This document shows, one piece after another, positions 10,537 through 20,941 of a stretch of DNA of 64,000 nt (the stretch's first letter is position 1; the number at the start of each line of letters is the position of its first letter). The notes beneath the pieces are model-generated. The model saw only the letters and a program-made list of their open reading frames with translations. It was not told where the DNA came from and did no database searches. The translations under genes were made by a program, and so were the position numbers. This DNA comes from Nannobrachium achirus. Lineage: Eukaryota > Chordata > Actinopteri > Myctophiformes > Myctophidae. The stretch is from NCBI GenBank assembly GCA_963921795.1, contig OY997653.1:22889158-22953157 (forward strand), given 5' to 3'.

Positions 10537-13150
10537 GTGGGAGTAAGATTAGGGAGTCTTACTGGTAGTGTAATTGCGACCGTAGGTCGCACTTACTACA
10601 GAAAGCTGCTCGAGGTGTCTGTGCGTCAGTCCGTCAGTCAGTCCGTCCGTCACACACGTCACACTTTTGCCCTGCTCATATCTCCGCAACCGTTGCCCCG
10701 ATCCATGCCAGATTTTGCACACACACTCCTTACCTGCCAAACTACAACCTCCAAGGACCCCCGGAGCTCCAGGGACCCCCAGCTCCCTCGGGGACCCCCA
10801 AGTGTAAAAAATGAGCACATGTGCAAAAATTACCAAATGACCACCCCAACGGGGCTGCTCACGGGGAATTCCCGGGGACCACCCACTCCTGGTGCTCCAG
10901 AACGGATGCAAAAGTGGTGGCGCCCCCAGTGGAGGACCCCCTGCCACTGCAGCTCACATAAAATGCCGTAACTCGGGCTAGGAGTGTCCGGGAGAGCCGG
11001 GGCCGGTACCTATTCGTCCGCCAAGGCAACGCAGACACCCCACCCCTCATTTCTCACATGGCCCTCTTCTAGCGCCACCTACAGGCCGATTTTTAAAACA
11101 CATTTTTGGCCACTGCTCCTACAGTTTTGGCCCTCAAATCACGAAAATCACTACACAGTATGTCTACACTCATGTCATCAACATGGATCAGGACGTTTTT
11201 GGAAAAACACATTTTTGCCCTATTTGTGTAGATAAGTGACCTACGGTCGCTTATCTCCCGATTAGGGAGTCTTACTGGTAGGTGAAATAGTGTAAAAGCG
11301 AAAGAAGAAGAAGAAGTGCATTACTTGTAATATTGAAATAGCATAAATGTTATTGCGACCGTTAGGTCGCAGTTACTATCAAAACCTCGACCAGCTGTGA
11401 GTCCGTCCGTCCGTCCGTCCGTCCGTCCGTCCGTCCGTCAGTCAGTCAGTCTGTCTGTCACACGTCACACTTTTGCCCTGCTCATATCTCTGCAACCGTT
11501 GCCCCGATCCATGCCAAATTTTGCACATATACTACTTGCCTGCCAAACCACAACCTCCACCCAATCAATTCACACATGACCCTCTTCTAGCGCCACCATG
11601 AGGCTGATTCTTGCAAAACACATTTTTGGACACAGCTCCTACATTTTTTGCCCTAAAATCACGCAAATCGGTACACAGTATGTCTACACTCATGTCATCA
11701 ACATGGATCTGTCCCATATAGCGCCACCTTCAGGCCGATTTTTGAAAACACATTTTTGGACACTGCCCTAATGCCCTATTAATATTGTAATAAGTGTAAT
11801 AATATAATAGTGTAATAGTGTAATTGCGACCGTCAGGTCGCAGTTACTATCAAAACCTCCACCAGCTGTCAGTCTGTCAGTCAGTCTGTCAGTCAGACTT
11901 TCAGTCACACTTTTTCCCTTCTCATTGTGATTTTGGCTGCCAAACCACTACCCCCATTTCTCCCTCTTCTAGCGCCACCATGAGGCCGCTTCTTGCAAAA
12001 CACATTTTTGGACACTGCTCCTACAAATTTGGCCCTAAAATCACGCAAAGCGGTACACAGTATGTCTACACTGTCCAAGATAGCGCCACCATCAGGGCAA
12101 TTTTTTCAAACGCATTTTTGGACTCTGCTTTTACAGATTTTGCCGTAAATTCACGCAAAGCGTGATTTTAGGGCAAAATTGCCCTGATGGTGGCGCTATC
12201 TCGGACAGATCCATGCTAATGTGTACCGCTTTACGTGATTTTAGGGCAGAATTTGTAGGAGCAGTGTCCAAAAATGTGTTTTGCAAGAAGCGGCCTCATG
12301 GTGGCGCTAAAAGAGGGAGAAATGGGGTAGTGGTTTGGCAGCCAAAACCACTATGAGAAGGGCAAAAGTGTGACTGAAAGTCTGACTGACAGACTGACTG
12401 ACAGAGGTTTTGATAAGAATGCACTATTACACTATTTCACCTATTACACTACCAGTAAGACTCCCTAATCGGGAGATAAGCGACCGTTGGTCGCTTATCT
12501 CCACAAATAGGCCAAAAGTTTGTTTTACCAAAATCGTCCTGATGGTGGCGTTAGATGGGACAGATCCATGTTGATGAGATGAGTGTAGACATACTGTGTA
12601 CCGATTTGTGTGATTTTAGGGCAAGAATTGTAGGAGCAGTGTCCAAAAATGTGTTTTGCAAGAAGCGGCCTCATGGTGGCGCTAGAAGAGGGTCATATGA
12701 GAAATGAGAGGTGGGGTCTCCGCGCCGCCGAGGCGGACGAATAGGTACCGGCCCCAGCTCTCCCGGTCGCTCCTAGCCCGAGTTTAGGCATTTTATGTGA
12801 GCTGCAGTGGAGGGGGTCCTCCACTGGGGGCGCCACCACTTTTGCATCCGTTCTGGAGCACCAGGAGTCGGTGGTCCCCGGGAATTCCCCGTGAGCAGCC
12901 CCGTTGGGGTGATCTTTTTTGCAAATTTGGTCATTTTTTACACCTGGGGGTCCCCCAGGGACCCGGGGGTCCCTGGAGCTCCGGGGGTCCTTCGAGGTTG
13001 TAGTTTGGCAGGCAAGGAGTTTGTATGGAAATTTTGGCATGGATCAGGGCAACGGTGGCGGAGATATGAGTAGGGGGAAAGTGTGACGTGTGACGAGTGA
13101 CGTGACGGAGGGAAGGACAGGCTGACGGCTGGTGGAGGTTTGGATAGTAT
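10537..13150. repeat. Inner nested palindrome with GCGACCG.AGGTCGC ends
   Basis: Repeating blocks start with 'TTGCGACCGTAGGTCGC' (10566), 'GCGACCGTTAGGTCGC' (11355) and 'GCGACCGTCAGGTCGC' (11826), followed by GTCC/GTCA runs and 'CACACTTTTGCCCTGCTCAT'. Each is mirrored downstream (12160-12490, 12690-13130). A local centre is at about 12150. A related fragment is at 61512-61770. Confidence 0.7.
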
Positions 13151-14299
13151 GAGAGTGTAAAAGTAACCTGCTAACCAGCCATGGACCCCCTTGGAAACCC
13201 CTCAGGGACCCCCAGAGGTCCCCGAACCACACTTTGTGAACCAGCCATGGACCCCCTTGGAAATCCGTCATGGACCTCCAGAGGTCCCCGAACCACACTT
13301 TGGGAACCAGCCATGGCTGTACGTGTACCAGGCTGTTGTGAACCAGCCATAGAAACCCTGGGGGTCCCCAAACCACACTTTGGGAACCAGCCATGGACCC
13401 CCTTGTAAACCCCTCATGGACCCCCTGCCTGCCTGCATGTTGATCCTATTACTTGGATGTTAGACTAGCCTACAGCTTTTATTTTGAAGTTGTGTACCAT
13501 GTGACTTGACACGTGGTCACGTGACATTCATGATGACGATTTGTTTCCTGGACTTGAACATTGAATAATGGGCCTATTTTTTGTTTGTCGGTTCCAAATC
13601 AAATAATGCCAAAATATGAATCACACATTCAAAAAATTGAGCAAATTTTAAGCATTTTCCTGATTTTTTTGTGGGCTAGAAAATTGGAAAAATGGGCCCA
13701 TTTGTAATGGGGTAAGAAATTAAGAATTACCTTTTTCAAGATGTTTTTCCTTTGTCGGTTCCAAATCAAATAATGACAAATACGAATCACACATTTAAAA
13801 AATTGAAGCATTTTCCTGATTTTTTTGCAAGCTAGAAAATTGGAAAAATTGGTAAATTTGTTGATATTCGTAATGTGGTAAAAAAATCAAAAATACCTTT
13901 TTTAAAGATGTTTTTCCTTTGTCGGTTCCAAATCAAATAATGACAAAGCCGAATCACACATTTAAAAAATTGAAGCATTTTCCTGATTTTTTTGCAAGCT
14001 AGAAAATTGGAAAAATTGGTCAATTTTTTGATATTCGTAATGTGGTAAAAAAATTAAAAATACCTTTTTTAAAGATGTTTTTCCTTTGTCGGTTCCAAAT
14101 CAAATAATGACAAATATGAATCACACATTTAAAAAATTGAAGCATTTTCCTGATTTTTTGCAAGCTAGAAAATTGGATAAATGAACCAATATTTGATTTT
14201 ATGGGGAGCTAGAAAATTTGAAAATTGAGAGAAAAATGATTTTTTAAAATTGAATTCCTATTGAAAATCTAACGATACTTTAGTACCCTGACCACTAAG

Positions 14300-14584
14300 C
14301 TGATGTGTATAACGCCTATTCACCAATATTCCAGGTAGGAGAGTAGTGGCGGGGTGAGAGACCCACAGGACACAAGGCGTCGGGACAGTCATGCGTGCAC
14401 GCTAGTGCGTCGCCCTAGATTCATGGGCCAAGTACCCAAATGGCTATCTTTGCATAACAGGTTTACCAGTGAGCGTCCTCATACACTGTATAAAAGCAAC
14501 ACAGCATTGTGGCTATACTGCTGCTCTGGGGGTGACTGAACATTGGTTCGACCTCCTCTTGGTCCAACCAGGTTAGCATTGACC
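14300..14584. other. Unassigned, between foldback and LINE
   Basis: Nothing recognisable. It may be degraded LINE sequence, because the LINE frame fades upstream of 14590. Confidence 0.3.
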
Positions 14585-15079
14585 AGCGTCGGCAGGTTAG
14601 CATTTCACAAGCGGCTGAACAACCTGGTGAAGAAGGCTGCATGGCTCCGTTCTGGGGAGAGGCCGGACTCATTGGAATTGGTTGTGGAGAGATGTACTAA
14701 CAACAAGAGCAGGGCCATAATGAGCAACGCTAGCCATCCTCTCCACAACATCCTAAAAGGCCAGAAAAGCAGTTGTACGGACATGTTCCGTTCGTGGCCC
14801 TGCAACAATAATCGTTTAAGAACACTTTTATTCCCTCCGCCATTAGACTTTTTAATTCGATGGCCAGCCACTAGACCTGGACTACGAATTAGTTTTTTGG
14901 GCCTATGCAATGGACTTTTTATTATCCCCATGGTTACCTTTTTAAATGCTTTTTAATGTTTTATGTGTATTCACTCTCTGTTTTTTTTTGTCCAACTCCT
15001 CTTTTTGTGTTGTGTTTTTAACTAGTATGCCTGTATGTAGCTATGGGATATCTGAATTCTCCCTCGGGGATCAATAAAG

Positions 15080-15151
<72 letters not shown>
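14585..15151 (+). mobile_element. LINE 3' end (CR1/L2-Rex1-type non-LTR retrotransposon remnant)
   Basis: Codons from about 14590 to 14860 read FHKRLNNLVKKAAWLRSGER, ...SLELVVERCTNNKSRAIMSN, ASHPLHNILKG and RLRTLLFPPPLDFLI. This resembles the C-terminal segment after the reverse transcriptase in fish CR1/L2/Rex1 LINEs, which typically reads 'RLNKLV.KA...ASHPLH.....R.RRSFLP.AVRLYN'. The 3' UTR ends CTCGGGGATCAATAAAGTAT followed by (CTAT)n, the usual microsatellite tail. It is severely 5'-truncated, with no RT or endonuclease, so not mobile. Confidence 0.75.
15081..15151 (+). repeat. (ATCT)n microsatellite
   Basis: About 17 tandem ATCT units forming the LINE tail. Confidence 0.95.
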
Positions 15152-15152
<1 letters not shown>

Positions 15153-15689
15153 GGTTAGCCTTCACCAGCGTTAGTTTTACTGAGGTTAAGGTTAGGTTTA
15201 GGTGGTCGGGTCGGACCACTGCTGTGGTATCCTGTCTGCACGCAACAAGAAAGATTTACAAAGAAAAAAAACTACTCGTCATTTCCTCCTTTAAAGAAAT
15301 AGGCTGCTAAAAAGTGTGCAAAATAGGCTACTTAGAACAGCATTGGTTCTTTATTTTCCTTCTTTTCTTTGCTTCTTTGTGAGGGGATTATTTTATTGTG
15401 TTGTGTATGTGTTTGTAAAAAAAAAAAAAAAAAACCTAGCAAACATAATTATTGATTATGTTTATTGTGTTTTTCATTCATTTTTGCAGGGGCAAGGTGA
15501 CCGAGACAATAATTCTATAATTGGCTCAGTTACCGTGTCGCTTTTAAATGAGAGCATGTGGGAAGTGAGATTAACCTGCCACCGCCTACCGTCTGTCTCT
15601 GTGTCACCTTGCCCTGACGCTTTCCAAAATTGCATGTGGTTTGTGAGTCAATGCCAGATGCAGAGATGTAAAATACTCTGTTACAAGTA

Positions 15690-15825
15690 AAAGTCTGGAA
15701 TTCAAAATGTACTTGAGTAAAAGTACGAAGGTTGGTACTTAAAGTAACAAAAGTAAAAGTACAAAATGTTTGAAAATAACCACGACGCATTGTGAGCTTG
15801 TAGATCGGCTATTTTCAAATAGCCT
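15690..15825. repeat. Fragment of AAGTACTTGAGTAAA-type element with half hairpin
   Basis: 'GTACTTGAGTAAAAGTAC' and 'AAAGTAAAAGTAC' are typical of the hAT-type family at 36280-36953. It ends in a hairpin half (GCATTGTGAGCTTGTAGATC, GGCTATTTTC) at 15790-15818. Confidence 0.65.
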
Positions 15826-15988
15826 AGGTATAAAATAGGGCTAGAGTGCTTAATGTGTGTTTTGTAATATTATAATTTATATCTGCAATGTAACTATGTA
15901 ACTACGAAACTACAAAAAATGTTGGAAATTCATGTGTTGTAGTTTTAAATGTAGCTCAGTTTGTCAACAGTGTGTTGTTGCACAAACA

Positions 15989-15989
15989 C

Positions 15990-16031
<42 letters not shown>
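15989..16031. repeat. (GATT)n microsatellite
   Basis: About ten tandem units of GATT/ATTG. Confidence 0.95.
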
Positions 16032-16036
<5 letters not shown>

Positions 16037-16898
16037 TTCATTAGCAGCCGTTTAAAAAAAGAAACAGTACAGCACAGCTGTACAGTAAAACAAAAATAAA
16101 AAACCTATATTCTAGGAATATTAAAAAATATATATGTGGTCCCTTGTACTCAATTCATCATCAAGACAGACAATACGTTACTTATCAAGAAAAACATGGA
16201 ATGAACTGAACAAAAAGCAACACAAATATATATATATTTTTAAAATATCTTTTAATCTAATTCTAATGTTGGTTATTTATATTATTTTTTGTTGTTCTGC
16301 ACTTGAGGGTGTCGAGAAATGTTGTCATTATCTCGGTGTCAAGTTGTTACGCTGTAAGAAAATAATTGTACGAGAAATTCTCATATTGTTTTCAAATCAG
16401 GGGATGAATCAACTAATCCTAGACTTGTTAAACAACTTTGAAGCTTGATTGGTATTCTTCTGGAGATGGTGGAATTAGAAAGCAGGGCTCTTACTTTGCA
16501 TTGCCAGTCATCGCCAGTCAGGCAGAATCCTCGTATCTCCATATCTTTTTCCCCGTAAAGCCCTATTGACGCTGTGAGCTGACTGATGACCACATCATTA
16601 ACTCTCTGCTCAGGCTGCCAGAGCTGAGCCCATCCATTGCAATCCCTTCATTTGCAATTAGTCCACACATTTCGTTGATGATGGGGCAGAAACCTCCATA
16701 TTCTAACTTTTTGTAAATCAAGGCCCTACTTGATCATACTGCAGCACTTTGTTAATGGCAAAAGAATCCTCGTATCATTAACATTCGTCATATTTAATCG
16801 GTTCAAAGTTAATAGCAAGTATAGTAAGAGTAACTAAAGAATTAAGACACCTCATAGCCTTGCTAGCGGCAGATCTATGAGGGCTATCTAATGATGTT
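16032..16898. other. A/T-rich, with partial TCGTC-family ends
   Basis: 16505-16550 (CAGGCAGAATCCTCGTATCT) and 16680-16745 (GGGGCAGAAACCTCCATATT, GATCATACTGCAGCAC) are partial left ends of the TCGTC-family. No gene. Confidence 0.5.
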
Positions 16899-16911
16899 AA
16901 ATGGTGTATTT
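16899..16911 (-). repeat. SINE tail fragment displaced by the transposon
   Basis: The sequence aatggtgtattt is the last few bases of the minus-strand SINE that continues at 20755. It was separated by the 3.84-kb insertion. Confidence 0.65.
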
Positions 16912-17088
16912 GGGTCAGTGACGTGACGCCCCAAAAAACATGTTTTTAAAAAAACTTTAAATAGCAGGCATACAAATTATTTACTTTTGTTCTACTCACT
17001 CTCAACTTTATGGAAACACATTTTGTTTTTAGATATTTTATTGGAATCAGACTTTATTGAGCAGTTTGTTGTACTTGTGCCTAAAACC

Positions 17089-17461
17089 GTCATCTGGTGT
17101 GACATGACAATAATTGTTCATAAAATGAAAATGGAGTACACCTTTCTTAAGTTACTCACTTTATCAAAGTCCTTTATCATAACTAACCTGTGATCCACTA
17201 TAGTTTTGTGAAAATTAATTGAATCTGTATATTTTTTTCATAATCAACACTCTGTGTGAGGCCCATGTTGTCGATCTTTCAACATATTTTAATTTTATTC
17301 TGACAAAAACTTTCTTTAAAATTACACAAATATTTGTGACTCTTCCTGATACTATTTTCTATGTAAACCATACACATTTTTTCGGTTTCATCATTAATAA
17401 AGGTATGATTTCTCACTATTTGGAATGTCACACCAGATGACTTAGTGTCACACCAGATGAC
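17089..17461. repeat. Left group of 15-bp motif (three copies)
   Basis: GTCATCTGGTGTGAC at 17089-17103 and its reverse complement GTCACACCAGATGAC at 17427-17441 and 17447-17461 (the last two 5 bp apart). Subterminal position inside the transposon suggests transposase binding sites by analogy with other DNA transposons; this is inference. Confidence 0.85.
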
Positions 17462-17819
17462 CATATCTTCATGTGTCAAAGCAAACTGTGTTTTAACCTA
17501 CCTATTAGTGAGTACTGAACTTTACTGATTGATTAAACAATTACCCAGGAAAAACAGCAACAGTAAAATTGCTTTAACATTAAATAACATGGCCTTAATA
17601 TTTCTGAACAGGATAGTATTGTTGGGCCTTAACATAGGATAACAAAGAATTGTAGTAGTAGATGGATGATGAGGATGTGCACAGGAATGCTACGCACACC
17701 TAAGTCTTCTGCCGGCCCACGGCAGAAGGATCTTAAAGAGACAATAAGGTGCATAGCCACACTGGGAGCCAAGGCAACATTTTATTAACACCAATTATTG
17801 GAAACAACTCAGCATTCAG

Positions 17820-18012
17820 GTGTATTACTTTTTTCCGAAGTCTCCTGAACTTGAACACAGCATTTTGAGTTGAACAAATTTATTTACGAATCATGTCGTT
17901 ACACCACATCTCCACTAGCTAAAGAGTGCTGGGTTGTGCAACTCCGAAAATAGCTGATCTACAAGCTCTCGCAGCACAATGCGTTGAGAGCTTGTAGATC
18001 AGCTATTTTCGC
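17820..18012. repeat. Dispersed repeat nested in the transposon, with hairpin
   Basis: Matches the family at 39097-39530 and 58925-59310 (shared 'CTCCTGAACTTGAA' followed by a diverged stretch and a CACATCTCCA block). The hairpin at 17945-18011 has arms GAAAATAGCTGATCTACAAG / CTTGTAGATCAGCTATTTTC around AGCTCT...AGAGCT-type inner arms. Confidence 0.6.
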
Positions 18013-18090
18013 TATGTTTGTCTCGGGTCCTACCTTACCTCATTGTCCAGTCCAGTGAGTGAAAGTACAAAAGTATTAGATTAGATTAGA

Positions 18091-18190
18091 ATAGACATTT
18101 AGACTGCATTGTACATCAGCCAGTCACATTTGGTGAGGGTATAGACATTTAGACTGTATTGTACATCAGCCAGTCACATTTGGTGAGGGT
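18091..18190. repeat. 50-bp tandem duplication at the 3' end of the transposase-like gene
   Basis: Two near-identical 50-bp units (18091-18140 and 18141-18190, one visible difference). They duplicate the last codons and stop region of the minus-strand gene. Confidence 0.85.
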
Positions 18191-19571
18191 AGCAAACCGT
18201 TTGCCCTGTTGCGGTTCTGCTATGCCACAGACAACTTCCTGCTCTTTGTAGAAAATGCAGTCTCGCCCCTTTGGCCAGACAAAACCATTTTTCATTTTTC
18301 CAAGTTGATTCATGCAGTTTATCTCTAGCCCCTCCTTATTAATGGTAACAATCTGCCCCACATATGGCTTTCCCTCATATTTGATTATGACAAACTGTCC
18401 TTGTGTGTATTCATCTGAGGAGGTGTCTGAATCCTCAGCTTGGGCCTCTCCAATAGATGCACTTGTGTCCAGCACCTGAGTAGAAGACCTTCAGGAGGAG
18501 ACATTTAAATGTAATTTATTTGTCAGGTAGATTGTTTTTAGTAGTAAAATGTAATTACTAGCAAGTCCTCAAGTTTGCCAAGTATGTTATACTCACTGAG
18601 CTCCGGAAGCTGTTTTGGGCCTGCAGCTGACCTGGGAAGGGGGCAGTTCCGCAGATGGGCCACCACTTAGTTAAGGAAGAAAAGGAATGAATGGATGACA
18701 TAAGTTACTTTATTGTCATTAAACAGGTACAATTACAGGTATCATAAAATTGGCAAAGAGAATGATTTAGTTATACTTACTCATCACTTGTCTTGTCACC
18801 TGGCACCTCAGCCCTGGAGACTTGGTCGAACTGTAATTTCCGTGGGTTGTGACAGGTGCAGATCTGAGGAAACTGGCAGAAACAACTCAGGTCTCTGTAA
18901 ACTATCTTTCCCGGGAAGATAGAAAGAACCTGGTGCGTAGTGCTGATGCCAGTCACTGGACGCACTGATGGAGGGACCATTTCATCCATGTTGGATATCT
19001 TCTCTTCTTCGATCCACATGACAGTGACTTTTTCAGAGGACTTCTGTAAATACTCACACAGATCCCTCGGTGTTTGTAGGTCACTGCCTCCGAGGACATA
19101 CATGTCTGCCTTACGCTTCAGCACCCCTCCCACACCATCAGGTGCGCCCTTTCCATGGGAACGCTCTGAAAAGTTCCAGGTGACCCTCTTGAATCCCCAT
19201 GTATAAGGAATGCTGCTCATGAGGAAGCAGTTTGTGCGATTCCGGTACTGGGTTGCTGGCCCATCACTGAGGACATGCAGGGTGTCAATTGCATTGTCTT
19301 GTTTTCCTCGGAAATCATCAATAACTGGCTTGATGTGTGCCCACACAGCACGCTCATCATGGCGTAAGGACTGTGAAATGGTGGCATAGCACTGGGAGCC
19401 ACTGACTGAGTAGGCAACTCCGGTATGCACTGTTGCCTGCTGCCTATTGCCACCAAAATGAAACGCCTGAATCTCTGTGTTTAGTTTACATGCATAGTTC
19501 TCAGAAAAGTCTATATGCAAGACCATTTCATTGGGTTGGATGCTCTCCTTGATGTGTCTGAACTGCTTCAC
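18149..19571 (-). CDS. Transposase-like protein, three-exon C-terminal portion
   Basis: The exons read on the minus strand are 19571 (possibly from 19596) to 18781, 18665-18597 and 18488-18149 (stop). Each junction has GT-AG ends: donors A|GTAAGTAT and CA|GTGAGTAT, acceptors ending in AAG. Phases match across all three, so the frame is open for about 400 residues. Visible motifs are HIDFSENYACK, LSDGPATQYRN and NFSERSHGKGAPDG, spaced like a D-D-E catalytic core (inference), then LSCFCQF..ICTCHN, a small Cys cluster. The last exon holds GQFVIIKYEGKPYVGQIV...MKNGFVWPKGRD, a compact C-terminal domain. I recall similar multi-copy 'uncharacterized' proteins in fish, but I cannot assign a superfamily. 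The N-terminal part is not recognised; the intact splice structure argues for recent activity. A domesticated gene is possible but less likely given the TIRs around it. Confidence 0.75.
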
Positions 19572-19936
19572 CTGATGAAGCCAGTTGAGCTGATGACTTG
19601 CAATCGCACTTCATTCATCACTATACAGTATGTTTGTGTATTTTGGAAATAATAAAATCACATTTTCTGTACCACCCATTTTCTGTTGTCAAGTGTCTTA
19701 TATTAACTGCTTATAACGGATAGTTATTATAAAGTGTTACCACAATATAAGGTTTAGGTTTCTGTGAAGGGGTTTCTGCTCTGTCTGATGAATTTGCTGT
19801 ATCACCAAATGAAGCTAAATTAAATTATGTAAAAATGTTTAAAACGTTGTTTTAAACATGTTAAAATGTTTTAAATGGACAAAAGAAACATGGGACTTGT
19901 TATTTATTGTTATGTCTGTAGGAAAATACAGTATAT

Positions 19937-20574
19937 ATCATCTGGTGTGACAATCAAGTCATCTGGCGTGACAAGCAGATATGTCACACCAGATGACGAA
20001 GTGTCACACCAGATGACGTTTTCTGCATTTAGGACTACCTTGAGGCTACCAGGTACACATTAGCATGCTAACAACATGCTAGCTATAACAAAACAACCTA
20101 GATTTACATGTAATTATGACCAAAGTTTCAAATAACTTTTGCTTTATTAATGAAAAAGGTGTCACACCAGATGACATCCAGAAGTGCCACACTTGTCAAA
20201 GTTTCAACAAGATGGCATTTCATGAAAATGTTAAAATCATAACTCACCTCAGACACCTGTCTTGCAGTTGTGCTGGGAGTGCTGAATAGCCTTACAGAAG
20301 AAGGACCTCTCTAGCCCAGTAGGTGTCCAAATTATTGCCTGTTTAATTTTTCCAAACTAGTGTCACACCAGATGATTTTGGTTTGGGGGACAAAATCTTT
20401 TTGATCAGAAATGACTGAAAACATTATGCTTGGACTTTGAAAAGATATAGGCTCACAAATAGACATTTTTTTTTGCCTAAATTCATTTTTAAATGAATTT
20501 TAGCAATTCTTTTTCTTAGTTTTATTCAAGTTCCCACTTTGAGAAACAAGGTCGGGACAGTCACACCAGATGAC
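19937..20574. repeat. Right group of 15-bp motif (seven copies)
   Basis: Copies at 19937-19951 and 19958-19972 (forward GTCATCTGG[T/C]GTGAC, first base variant in one), and reverse orientation at 19983-19997, 20003-20017, 20161-20175, 20362-20376 (last base changed) and 20560-20574. The close pairs on the left and right are both about 20 bp centre to centre, about two helical turns. Confidence 0.85.
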
Positions 20575-20754
20575 ATTTACCATGTTTGGTTGAAGATTCT
20601 GAAGAAATGAGGAATGAAATGTTTTAATCTTGAGTAAGTTCACATAAAGCTTAATGTCCTGCACAATATTCAGAAGGTTTTTGACAAATATATTTTTTAT
20701 TTATACATGTTTGACACCGAGGACAGCGAAAACGCTACGTCACGTCACCCACCC

Positions 20755-20941
20755 ATTTATATAACGCCTTTATCCAAGGCACTTCACTATCACTCACACA
20801 TTCATACGCCGATAGCGCAGGCAATCATTCAATGTACCAAACTGCTCATCGGAAGCAATTAGGGGTTCAGCGTCTTTTGCTCAAGGAGGATGGAGCTGGT
20901 TCCCACGTGGCCCGCTCTACCTCCTGAGACACTGCCACCCC
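20755..20941 (-). repeat. tRNA-derived SINE, minus strand, split by the transposon
   Basis: Read in reverse it runs from a head GGGGTGGCAGTGTCTCAGG through 'GAGCAAAAGACGCTGAACCC', 'GATGAGCAGTTTGGT' and 'GGATAAAGGCGTTATATAAAT'. Same family as 35886-36143. It provides the reference site for the transposon insertion. Confidence 0.7.

Larger units (their letters stand above)
8670..14293. mobile_element. 5.6-kb foldback element with ACTAAG flanking repeats
   Basis: The outer arms are long inverted repeats: 8670-9868 pairs with about 13163-14293. The termini read GGTCAGGGTACTAAAGTATC on the left and its exact complement on the right. A perfect 6-bp ACTAAG lies outside both ends (8664-8669 and 14294-14299), as expected for a target duplication. 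The arms hold A/T-rich tandem units of about 170 bp (8700-9420; 13540-14280) and a 75-bp G/C-rich minisatellite (9552-9868; 13165-13430). An inner palindrome (about 10537-11290 against 12446-13130) is offset by about 650 bp of left-only sequence (9870-10530). I see no credible protein gene; ORFs such as MAGSQSVVWGPP are translations of the minisatellite. Confidence 0.75.
16912..20754. mobile_element. 3.84-kb DNA transposon with ATTT duplication and 15-bp motif array
   Basis: The left end GGGTCAGTGACGTGACG (16912-16928) and the right end, reverse-complemented, GGGTGGGTGACGTGACG (20738-20754) are 17-bp TIRs with two mismatches. ATTT flanks both sides (16908-16911 and 20755-20758). The flanks join into a SINE tail: atggtgtATTT on the left and ATTTatataacgccttt on the right match the tail of the SINE at 36118-36143 read in reverse, which has a single ATTT. 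This in-window empty site supports the boundaries and a 4-bp target duplication. The cargo is the transposase-like gene at 18149-19571 (-). Ten copies of GTCACACCAGATGAC, in both orientations, lie on both sides of the gene. A nested repeat with a hairpin sits at about 17820-18012. Confidence 0.8.

Noticed and set aside
10621..11450. CRISPR-like array or regularly spaced short repeats (GTCC/GTCA runs)
   Set aside because: They are simple tetranucleotide runs within a eukaryotic foldback; no spacer/repeat structure.
13044..13394. ORFs reading MAGSQSVVWGPPGFLWLVHN here and at 9580-9840
   Set aside because: They are translations of the 75-bp minisatellite present in both foldback arms; several frames are open because the unit length is a multiple of three.
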